From NCBI GenBank assembly GCA_052298855.1, contig DAVZXP010000002.1, forward strand, positions 62,001 to 126,000: DNA of 64,000 bases, given 5' to 3'. The notes beneath the pieces are model-generated. The model searched no databases and had not been told where the DNA came from. It was given only the letters and a program-made list of their open reading frames with translations. The position numbers were made by a program, and so were the translations under genes. Source of the DNA: Fimenecus sp052298855. GTDB lineage: Bacteria; Bacillota; Clostridia; Oscillospirales; Acutalibacteraceae. Position 1 is the first letter of the stretch. The number at the start of each line of letters is the position of its first letter. Of the stretch, positions 1 to 7,800 are shown one piece after another.

Positions 1-183
1 ACCTTTACCGCAGCCTATTTCAAGCACAAGCGGTGCGTCATTTGCAAAATGCTTTGAAAAATCGATATATTCGTGAACATTATCAATATTTCTCAAATCA
101 AAATCGGGTATTGAATAGGGGATACGAAGGTCGCTGCAATTATCACGCCTTGTATCAAGATTTTTTAATTTTCTGAATCTCAT
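1..183 (-). CDS. trmB: tRNA (guanine-N7)-methyltransferase TrmB, N-terminal part (cut by window edge)
   Basis: The reverse strand reads an open frame from an ATG at 183 to the window edge, giving 61 residues. They start MRFRKLKNLDTRRDN and end in LEIGCGKG, the SAM-binding motif I of class I methyltransferases. The arrangement of a short basic lead followed about 50 residues later by LEIGCGKG is that of TrmB, which makes m7G46 in the variable loop of tRNAs. The rest of the gene lies left of base 1. It is divergent from the deaminase gene at 329, with about 145 bp between. The family call rests on the N-terminus only, so another SAM methyltransferase remains possible. Confidence 0.72.
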   Translation of the reverse strand, partial: MRFRKLKNLDTRRDNCSDLRIPYSIPDFDLRNIDNVHEYIDFSKHFANDAPLVLEIGCGKG

Positions 184-267
184 TTTATCACCGCATAGAA
201 TAATATCATATTTTTTTTGATTGTGCAACGTAAATTATCGGCGTTTAATTTTATTGAAATTACCATC

Positions 268-296
268 TTGAACAAAGAACATGTTTATGATATTAT
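268..296 (+). promoter_or_regulatory. Promoter of the dCMP deaminase gene
   Basis: TTGAAC (268-273), a 17-base spacer, then TATTAT (291-296). It is a sigma-A type promoter 33 bases upstream of the ATG at 329, with a weak GAGGTG ribosome site between. Predicted from sequence only. Confidence 0.5.
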
Positions 297-328
297 TTTA
301 ATATAAATTTTGCTTTGAGGTGTGAAAT

Positions 329-817
329 ATGGCGAGAAGAGATAAAATAAATTATTACCTTGACCTTGCGGAGGCTGTTGCTCACAGAAGCACTTGCCTG
401 CGCCGTCATTACGGAGCTGTTATAGTTTCAAACGATCAGGTTATATCGACAGGCTATTCGGGTGCGCCGAGAGGCAGAAAGAATTGCTGTGATTTGAACA
501 GATGTATCCGTGACGAGCTTAAAATTCCGAGAGGGGAAAGGTACGAGCTTTGCAGAAGCGTACACGCAGAGGCAAATGCGATTATCAGCGCTTCAAGGAA
601 TGAGATGCTCGGCGGCACACTTTATCTTGTAGGACTTGAGAGCAACGATGTTGACTATGTCGAGAACGCAAACAGCTGTTCGATGTGCAAGAGAATGATT
701 ATAAATTCGGGCATTGAGCATATTGTTATCAGAGATACAAAGGACGAGTACAGAATAGTTCACGTTAAAAAGTGGATTGACGACGACGATTCGCTTTCAG
801 GCGTGTTCGGATATTAA
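329..817 (+). CDS. Deoxycytidylate (dCMP) deaminase family protein
   Basis: The 162-residue product belongs to the zinc-dependent cytidine/deoxycytidylate deaminase fold. It carries the catalytic HAE at residues 79-81 (His ligand, Glu proton shuttle) and the paired zinc cysteines C117 and C120 in SCSMC. Family members usually have PC before the second cysteine pair; here the residue before is Ser. The family converts dCMP to dUMP, feeding thymidylate synthesis; the Bacillus homologue is ComEB. GAGGTG before the ATG supports the start, and it has its own promoter at 268-296. It stands alone, followed by a long repeat-rich gap. Substrate is inferred from length and motif layout; a related nucleotide deaminase cannot be excluded. 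Confidence 0.85.
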   Translation: MARRDKINYYLDLAEAVAHRSTCLRRHYGAVIVSNDQVISTGYSGAPRGRKNCCDLNRCIRDELKIPRGERYELCRSVHAEANAIISASRNEMLGGTLYLVGLESNDVDYVENANSCSMCKRMIINSGIEHIVIRDTKDEYRIVHVKKWIDDDDSLSGVFGY

Positions 818-1806
818 GATATTAAATTAGCTATTCATCTTACACAGTTGGGCTGGGTTTGTTCCCTGTCCGAACAAACCAACGAAAACAAAACAATTAT
901 CGGCTGTTATCAATTTGAAAAGCAGACGAAACTTAAGGCTCCCTCTGACGAGGGAGCTGTCATTTTTCTTTCGAAAATGACTGAGGGAGAGAAAGCAATA
1001 GCAGTCAAACATTAATGATTTTATCAAATTTGAAAAGCTAAGCGACCGTAGGGACAGGGCTCGCCCCTGTCCGATTTTTCAAAACTGTATACTATGTCCT
1101 TACACAACCTGTATACTATCTTATTACACTATGCAACTTGTCTCTGCCGTTAAATCACAACAAATCAACGGTTACAAGCAATTATATTTTTATATTATAC
1201 CGTAGGGGCGAACTGTGTTCGCCCGTTTTTAATTTGCTATGAATCGGCTGGCGACCGCAGGTCGCCCCTACGGGTTGTGCGTGTAAATTAATATCATTTT
1301 CAGCAGTAAATTATCATAAATTAACAACAATCTAACGTCGGCAGCAAGCCACCGCCCTACCACGTCGTCGTTAGCACCGTATCGTTCGCAACAGGCTTTT
1401 GCTGTCTCCCACTCACTATGCAACTCCTCCTTTTCCGCAAAAATCACGTTCGGCTCGCCTGTTCGGCTGTAAACGCCCTCACAGCGGCTCGCTGTCGCTA
1501 CCAACTTTTGCCCCTGTCCGTTACAGGCTCCCTTGTAAAGGGAGCTGTCATTTTTGTATAACAAAAAATGACTGAGGGATTTTATAAAATCATACAAAAT
1601 CGCATAAACCTAACCTTACAATCCCTCTACCGTACCCTTTACGCAATGGAGGCTGAACGTGCGAATTATGCGTAAATTTTAATATCATTTCGACCGAAAA
1701 ACCGTTGTTTTTTCCCTTAATATACACGTTACTCAACGCACAATGGGTATTTTCAATAAATTATCGCACACACGTTTGTTGAATGTGCCTAATTATATTT
1801 GCTACC
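818..1806. repeat. Gene-free block of composite palindromic repeats
   Basis: I see no credible gene in this roughly 1-kb gap. It begins with a perfect 9-bp inverted repeat (856-864/872-880) that may end the deaminase transcript. Then come a GGCTCCCTC...ATGACTGAGGGA hairpin unit (937-989), a GTAGGGACAGGG...CCCTGTCC palindrome (1046-1074), and a composite of two GTAGGGGCG palindromes (1144-1276). Next is a diverged copy of the CCACGTCGTC element (about 1371-1520) and a second GGCTCCC unit (1526-1580). The same units recur at 33.4-33.8, 34.6-34.8, 37.1-38.0, 43.0 and 45.4-45.7 kb. Short open frames here span the repeats and are not convincing genes. Confidence 0.8.
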
Positions 1807-1835
1807 TTGAAAAAAAACTTTGTATATGGTATAAT
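1807..1835 (+). promoter_or_regulatory. Promoter of the GPH-family transporter
   Basis: TTGAAA (1807-1812), a 17-base spacer and a perfect TATAAT (1830-1835) lie 45 bases before the ATG at 1880. Predicted from sequence. Confidence 0.65.
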
Positions 1836-1879
1836 TTTCTTAAAATTTTGCGTAAAAATACGCACAAAGGATGGGTAAG

Positions 1880-3433
1880 ATGAGCAAAAATTCTCAATCT
1901 CCCGAGGGAACTATCAAGCATAACACCTATACCGGTAAGGAATTGACCGGTTACTTGGTAGGTCTTGCGGGACAAAACATTATTTACAACATTATTTCCG
2001 GCGGACTTCAGTATTACTGGCAGTCAATTATTTTCTTGCCGGCGATGGCTATCTCGACAATATTCTTTATTGCCCGTGTATGGGACGCAATCAATGACCC
2101 GATGATGGGCTCGATCGTTGACCATACAAGAACCAAATGGGGTAAATGTAAGCCGTACCTTATGTTTGTTCCGATTCCGATCGGTATTATCACAATCCTT
2201 ACTTTCTGTAACGGAACATATACCGACTACACCTCAACCACGGCGCACGTTTTAATTGTCGCTTGGGCGGCAATTTCCTATATCCTTTGGGGTATGTGCT
2301 ACACAGTCGGCGATATTCCGATTTGGGGCGTAACCTCTCTTATGACCGACGACGAAAACGACAGAGCAAAGGCTCTTTCTCTTGCTCGTATCGTAGCAAA
2401 TGTCGGTGCTATCGGTATGCTTATTACCTTTGCGGGTAAGGCTCTTTCGCCGATGTTCCAGAAGCAGGGTCTTGACATTCTTCATGCGGATAAGAAATCC
2501 TATCTTATAATCGCAGTTATCCTTACCGTGTTTGCGACTGTTCTCTTCCAGTTTGCAGGACTTTCCGTTAAGGAGAAGGTTAAGCAGTCAGACGAAACAC
2601 ACACAATGAAGGAAAACTTCAAGACTATGTTCTCCAATGACCCATTCAGAAGACTTCTTATTTCGGGTATTTTGAGAAGCCCCATTCAGCTTCTTTCAAT
2701 CGTTGGCTTGACGCTTGTTATGTACTATTTCTTCGACAACAACCTTGCTAACCTTATGGTTGACGGCAAGCTTCAAATCGAAAAAATCATTCAGCTTCTT
2801 GTTATGGCCTTGGGACTCCTCGGCGGTATGATTATCGGTACAGCCGCTACTCCCAAAATGGCAAACAAGTTTGGTAAAAAGCAGCTTTACAACTTCTATT
2901 CAATCGCAGGCGCAGTTCCGTTTGCTTTGATTTTCGGCGTTTACAAGCTTGCTGACGGCAACCTTATGCAGAGCATGGGCTACGTTATTCTTATGGCTGT
3001 TATGATGTTCGCTGCTTCTTGGGCTATGGGCTCAATCAACATTCTTCAGTCGATTATGATTGCCGACTGCGTTGACTATGAGGAGTACACAAACGGTATC
3101 CGTACCGACGGCGTATTCTTCTCGGGTCAGTCGTTTATCACAAAGCTTTCAATGGGCGTTTCATCACTCATTTCGGGCTTCATTTATTCGGCTGTTAAAT
3201 ACAGTGCGGAAAACATTGCACAGCTCAACGTTGACTTGGCTGACGGCAAATACCGTTTCTATGAAGCGGCTGACGGTAAATACGCTATGGCGATGTTCCT
3301 TCTTATTTCTATTCCGCCTGCAATCGGTATGCTTCTTTCAGCTATTCCCACAATTAAGTATTCGCTTACAGATGAAGAGCACACAAGAATTCTTAACGAG
3401 CTTATCGTAAGAAGAGAGAACAAAGATAAATAA
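1880..3433 (+). CDS. GPH-family (MelB-like) sugar:cation symporter
   Basis: A 517-residue integral membrane protein of the glycoside-pentoside-hexuronide:cation symporter family within the MFS. The family imports oligosaccharides or glycosides with Na+ or H+. Visible traits are about 12 hydrophobic segments and the family signature near the second segment, ARVWDAINDPMMGSIVDHTR, whose Asp residues bind cation and sugar. WGMCYTVGDIPIWG and a late DCVDYEEYTNGIRTDG stretch are also typical of the family. I place the start at 1880, because the AAAGGA ribosome site abuts the alternative ATG at 1871 but is well spaced for 1880. It has its own promoter and terminator, with no adjacent glycosidase; the GH31 enzyme is 50 kb away. 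The sugar is unknown. Confidence 0.9.
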   Translation: MSKNSQSPEGTIKHNTYTGKELTGYLVGLAGQNIIYNIISGGLQYYWQSIIFLPAMAISTIFFIARVWDAINDPMMGSIVDHTRTKWGKCKPYLMFVPIPIGIITILTFCNGTYTDYTSTTAHVLIVAWAAISYILWGMCYTVGDIPIWGVTSLMTDDENDRAKALSLARIVANVGAIGMLITFAGKALSPMFQKQGLDILHADKKSYLIIAVILTVFATVLFQFAGLSVKEKVKQSDETHTMKENFKTMFSNDPFRRLLISGILRSPIQLLSIVGLTLVMYYFFDNNLANLMVDGKLQIEKIIQLLVMALGLLGGMIIGTAATPKMANKFGKKQLYNFYSIAGAVPFALIFGVYKLADGNLMQSMGYVILMAVMMFAASWAMGSINILQSIMIADCVDYEEYTNGIRTDGVFFSGQSFITKLSMGVSSLISGFIYSAVKYSAENIAQLNVDLADGKYRFYEAADGKYAMAMFLLISIPPAIGMLLSAIPTIKYSLTDEEHTRILNELIVRRENKDK

Positions 3434-3442
3434 TCAAATAAA

Positions 3443-3474
3443 ATTAACCCTGTTGCAATTGCGACGGGGTTAAT
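3443..3474 (+). terminator. Terminator hairpin after the symporter
   Basis: A hairpin of about 14 bp with an AATT loop (arms 3443-3456 and 3461-3474, some G-U pairs) begins 9 bases after the stop codon. The following T-run is weak (GCTTTA). Confidence 0.6.
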
Positions 3475-3557
3475 GCTTTATATAGGATATAAAAACATAA
3501 ATGTAAAAATAAAATGACAAAATAAAAGAGTCCGAACACATAGTGTACGAACTCAGT

Positions 3558-3644
3558 TGGTGCCGGTGGCCGGGGTCGAACCGGCACGGTATCGCTACCA
3601 CTGGATTTTGAGTCCAGCACGTCTGCCAATTCCATCACACCGGC
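3558..3644 (-). tRNA. tRNA-Leu (anticodon CAA)
   Basis: On the reverse strand the sequence folds as a class II tRNA. The acceptor stem is GCCGGTG/CACCGGC, the anticodon loop CTCAAAA (anticodon CAA), and there is a long variable arm. The T-loop is GGTTCGACCCC and a genomically encoded CCA ends at 3558. It reads UUG leucine codons and is transcribed toward the symporter gene. Confidence 0.96.
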
Positions 3645-3672
3645 AAGTGCATTGCATTTTGGCAACAAAAGT

Positions 3673-3700
3673 ATTATACACAAAATTAGAAATTTGTCAA
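3673..3700 (-). promoter_or_regulatory. Promoter of tRNA-Leu
   Basis: On the reverse strand TTGACA (3700-3695), a 16-base spacer and TATAAT (3678-3673) lie about 29 bases before the mature 5' end at 3644. Confidence 0.7.
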
Positions 3701-3734
3701 CCTCTCAAGGCACATTCCGTCATAAATTTTTATA

Positions 3735-4721
3735 TTATTTTAAGCAATGCAGCTCGTTTACACATTTTCCCGTCTTTTCAAAGGATAAAATGTTTTCGAT
3801 TGTTGTTTTTGCAATGTTGTTAAGCGCTTCCGTCGTGAGATACGCTTGGTGCGAGGTTACAAGCACATTCGGCATTGTGATAAGCCGTGCGAGTGTGTCG
3901 TCCTCAACAATATGCCCCGAATAATCCTCAAAGAATATATCCGATTCTTCCTCGTACACGTCAAGGCAGGCGCCGCCGATTTTTCTTTCCTTGATTGCTT
4001 TCAGCAGAGCTTTTGACTCAATAAGCGGTCCTCGTGAGGTGTTGATTATAATCGCCGTTCTTTTCAGCTTTTTAATGCTGTTCTTATCGAGCATATGATA
4101 GGTTTCTTCCGTCAGCGGACAATGGAATGAAATTATATCGCTCCTCTCGTACAGCTCGTCAAGGCTTACATAGTCAATATCGGAGCTTTCAATCGGATAT
4201 TTATCGTATGCGATAACATTCATTGAAAATCCCTTGCATATATCGATAAAAGCCCTGCCGATTTTACCTGTGCCGATTACACCTGCCGTTTTGCCGTGCA
4301 AATCAAAGCCTACAAGTCCGTTGAGCGAAAAATTAAAATCCTTAGTCCTGAGATATGCCTTGTGAGTTCTTCGTACCGAGGTCAGAAGCATAGCCATAGC
4401 GTGTTCTGCTACGGCAAAAGGGGAGTATGACGGAACATTGAACACCGCAATCTTTCCCTCCGTGTATTTCAAGTCTATATTGTTATATCCTGAGCAGCGC
4501 AGAGCAATAAACTTTACATTGTATTCGCACAGCCTTTCGATTACGCTTTTGTCGACTGTGTCGTTTACAAACACGCATATCCCGTCAAATCCGCACGCAA
4601 GCGGAGCCGTGTCGTAATTAAGCTTGGAGTCGAAGAACTTTATATTGATGTTTTTACCCTCCGAAAACTGTTCAAATGACGGTTTGTCGTAGCTTTTTGT
4701 GTCGAAAAATGCTAAATTCAT
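3735..4721 (-). CDS. ldhA: D-lactate dehydrogenase (D-2-hydroxyacid dehydrogenase)
   Basis: A 328-residue NAD-dependent D-2-hydroxyacid dehydrogenase. The Rossmann motif GTGKIG is at 150-155. The catalytic triad is spaced as in characterised D-lactate dehydrogenases: Arg230 in NTSRGP, Glu259 in LDVYEEE and His291 in TSHQAY. The family reduces pyruvate to D-lactate, recycling NAD+ in fermentation, in the cytoplasm. The start at 4721 is chosen because GGGTGA lies just upstream; an in-frame ATG 45 bases earlier lacks a ribosome site. It is divergent from the giant secreted protein gene and ends 90 bp from tRNA-Leu. A related 2-hydroxyacid substrate is possible, but the HQAY context favours lactate. 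Confidence 0.88.
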   Translation of the reverse strand: MNLAFFDTKSYDKPSFEQFSEGKNINIKFFDSKLNYDTAPLACGFDGICVFVNDTVDKSVIERLCEYNVKFIALRCSGYNNIDLKYTEGKIAVFNVPSYSPFAVAEHAMAMLLTSVRRTHKAYLRTKDFNFSLNGLVGFDLHGKTAGVIGTGKIGRAFIDICKGFSMNVIAYDKYPIESSDIDYVSLDELYERSDIISFHCPLTEETYHMLDKNSIKKLKRTAIIINTSRGPLIESKALLKAIKERKIGGACLDVYEEESDIFFEDYSGHIVEDDTLARLITMPNVLVTSHQAYLTTEALNNIAKTTIENILSFEKTGKCVNELHCLK

Positions 4722-4793
4722 ATAATCACCCGTCTTATTTTTTGTGCTTACAAACAATTTATTCAAAATTTACAAAATCGCAATATTTTTTTG

Positions 4794-4822
4794 TTGATTG
4801 AAGTTTTCTGACGTGTTAAAAT
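4794..4822 (+). promoter_or_regulatory. Promoter of the giant dockerin protein gene
   Basis: TTGATT (4794-4799), a 17-base spacer and TAAAAT (4817-4822), 38 bases before the ATG at 4861. Predicted from sequence. Confidence 0.5.
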
Positions 4823-4860
4823 TAGATGAATATGTAAAATTTGGATGGAGGTCTGTTTAC

Positions 4861-7800
4861 ATGGTGAAAAAAACTGTAAATAAGGTGCAAAGCGTATTTC
4901 TAAGTGCTTTGCTGATAATCCTGACGCTCGTACCCGGAATGAGCGTGTTTGCCATCGGCGAGTCGATTACAATAACCGACGAAAACGGTAACAAAATAAC
5001 CGATAAAGTCGAGGTGAAGGAGTATCATACCGTTCAGCTTGGCTATAAGCTTTCGGATAATATTCCCGAGGGCTCAACGGTTGTGTGGGAGAGCAATCTT
5101 CCGCTGCTTGCCGACGTTGATGAAACGGGTAAGGTAACAGGATATGACTACTCAAAGGCAGCTATAATTCAGCTGTGGCTTGATGAGCAGGTTCGTCCTT
5201 TACCGTTAATAGGCGAGTCCCTTGCAAAGTCCATTGAAAAGGCAATCAAGGACAGCGGAATGGACCCCGAAACCATGAATACAGACATGCTTGTCGGCAT
5301 TGTAAGAGCTATTGCAGGCGATAAAATCGCAGACAGCCTTAAAAATTATCTTGACAATATGAATGTTGAGGTTACAGCAACTGTATACAATGCAGAGGGT
5401 AAGAAGCTCTGTAAGGATAAAGTCAATGTCCTTGTAACTCAAAACTTGTTAGGTTCAGTTGCACCGACAGGTGTACATATCACTAATAGAAAAAAAGTAC
5501 CGTTAAAAGTTGCTGTCGGCGCAACCGTTCAGCTCTACGGTGCAGTCAGCCCCGTAAGACTCAAGCAGGGCGTTAAATGGAGTATCGATAACGGTATATC
5601 CTTAGGAGCTTCTAAGGTTGCAACCGTTTCCGATACCGGACTCGTTACGTTTATCGGAACAGGTAAGGCAACAGTTAAAGTGCAGCCCTCAAGCGCACTT
5701 TATGCTGCTTTCAGCGATAAAATTACATTTGAAGTTGTTGACCCCGCAGACCTTCCCGTCAAGAGCTTCGATATAGTAGGCGTTGAGAATGTTTATGAGG
5801 GCAAAACCCTTCAGCTTGCCATAACAAATGTTGATCCCGCCGGTGCTTATACAGGTGACATTGTTTGGTCAAGCGCAGATCCGACTATTGCCGTAGTTGA
5901 CAATAACGGTCTTGTTATGGGACTTGACGGTGGAACGGTAAGCAAGAAGGTTGATATTACCGCTACTATCGGTGAGGCTTCGACTACCGTTAATGTAACT
6001 GTTATTCGTTCGGGTGTTACAGGCTCGCTTTCCGGAATTGAAATTTCGGGCGATACTGTGATTCCAAATGACAGCCCGTCACAGTATACCTCTACGCTCA
6101 TGCCCTCAAGGCTTAACAATAATAAATCGGTTGTCAGAGAGTGGGGACTTTTGGACACCGCCACAAATAAAACTGTGTGGGCAACAGCGAACACTCCTGC
6201 CGAAATTTCAACCGCAACCCTTGACAGCAACGGACTTTTAAATCCGAAATCAAGCGGTGTAATAACACTTGTCGCAAAGGCAACCTTCAACGGTTCATCT
6301 GTTGAGACCTCTATTGATGTTATTGCAGGAAAAGCAATCACCGATTTCCAAATAACAGGTAAATCAAGCGTAACCGAAAATTCGACCATTCAGTTGAGCA
6401 TTGCAAACATTTTACCCGAAGACCATGACGAAGCATTGCTTTCAACAGTAAAATGGTCATCTGCCGATCCGTCTATCGCTTCGGTTGATGAAAACGGCGT
6501 TGTAAAAGGTCTTGATGCAGGCGGATACGGTCCCGGATTTTCCGCTAAAACAATGATTTATGCAACAATCAGCGGTGTAACAAAGGCATTTGAAGTTACC
6601 GTTAGGGGTGCGCTTATAAACTATGTCACATCTGCAAGAATTGAGGGAAACGACTATGTAATTAAGGATTTCCCCGTTCAGTATAAATCTCATTTTACAC
6701 CGAAAAGACTTGATATTACTAAGGTGCTTTGGGGCTTGCCCACAGATGAGGGAAATGCTCCGTGGAGTGCTTCAAATACACTTAACAGCTCGGGCAATAT
6801 GGAAAACGCCGTTGCGAGCGTAAGCAGTGACGGCCTTGTTACAGGTAAAACGGCAGGCGAGACAACGCTTCATCTTTTCGGAAGAAGAAACTTTACCTCG
6901 CATAATGAGGCAACAAAGAAAATCACAGTCGTTGAGGTTGAACCTAAGAGCATTACCGTAACCGCACCTACAAAGACTGAATATGTCGAAGGTGAAACCA
7001 AACTTGACCTTGCCAATCTCAAGGTGGAACTTACCTATGACAGAGCTGACCTTGAAAAATACTACGGTGAGGATTTGGCTACCGTTTCAGATGATCAACT
7101 TCGTGTTGAGGTTACCGATTATACTGTCGGTGAAATAAATCAAAAAATACTCGATGACGAGCAGTACATAGTTGTATCCGTTGTAAGAGCAGGAAAGACT
7201 TACAGAGGTGTATTTTCAATCACTCTTAAATCGAAAGAACTTACCGATATTGAAATTACAAATCCGCAGTATAAGTATATAGAGGGCGTGACCGAACTCG
7301 ACCTTTCAGGCTTGACGGTTAAGGCAAATTATGCTAACGCAGAGTCTGAATTTGTAACGGATTATACGGTTGATACATCCGCTTTTAATCCTAAGCTTTT
7401 CAATGAGGAACAGCAGATTACCGTTACATATACCCATGCAGGCAGAAGTGCTTCAAAAACCTTCCCTGTCATTGTTTACGGCATACCTGTTTTGAGCGTT
7501 ACTAACGGAGATTATGACGGAAATTGGACAGCGAAAAATGTGTCTTTCCATTTTGATTCGACTAATAAACTCAACGGAATAAAATATTATTTCAAAACAG
7601 AAAAAAATCCGAATTGGACACCGCTTTCTTCAGATTATTTTGTTGTAAATACCAATGGCGATGATGTTTACTATTTTAAAGCTGTAAATAGCGAGGGCGT
7701 CGAAAGTGAGATTTCGCAGGGCTACAGAGTTAAATTCGACAATGTAAAGCCTAAATTTACCCTTGAGCAGTCTGTAACGGCTTTGACAAATCAGTCGTAT

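Noticed and set aside
1268..1597. 109-codon reverse open frame in the repeat gap
   Set aside because: It runs across repeat units shared with other gaps, has no ribosome site and no protein-like composition.
818..1806. CRISPR array
   Set aside because: Repeats are palindromic, unevenly spaced and of several kinds; there are no regular spacers and no cas genes in the window.
5847..6389. 180-codon reverse frame inside the dockerin protein gene
   Set aside because: It is antisense to a long, domain-rich gene; its low-complexity composition mirrors the Ig repeats.
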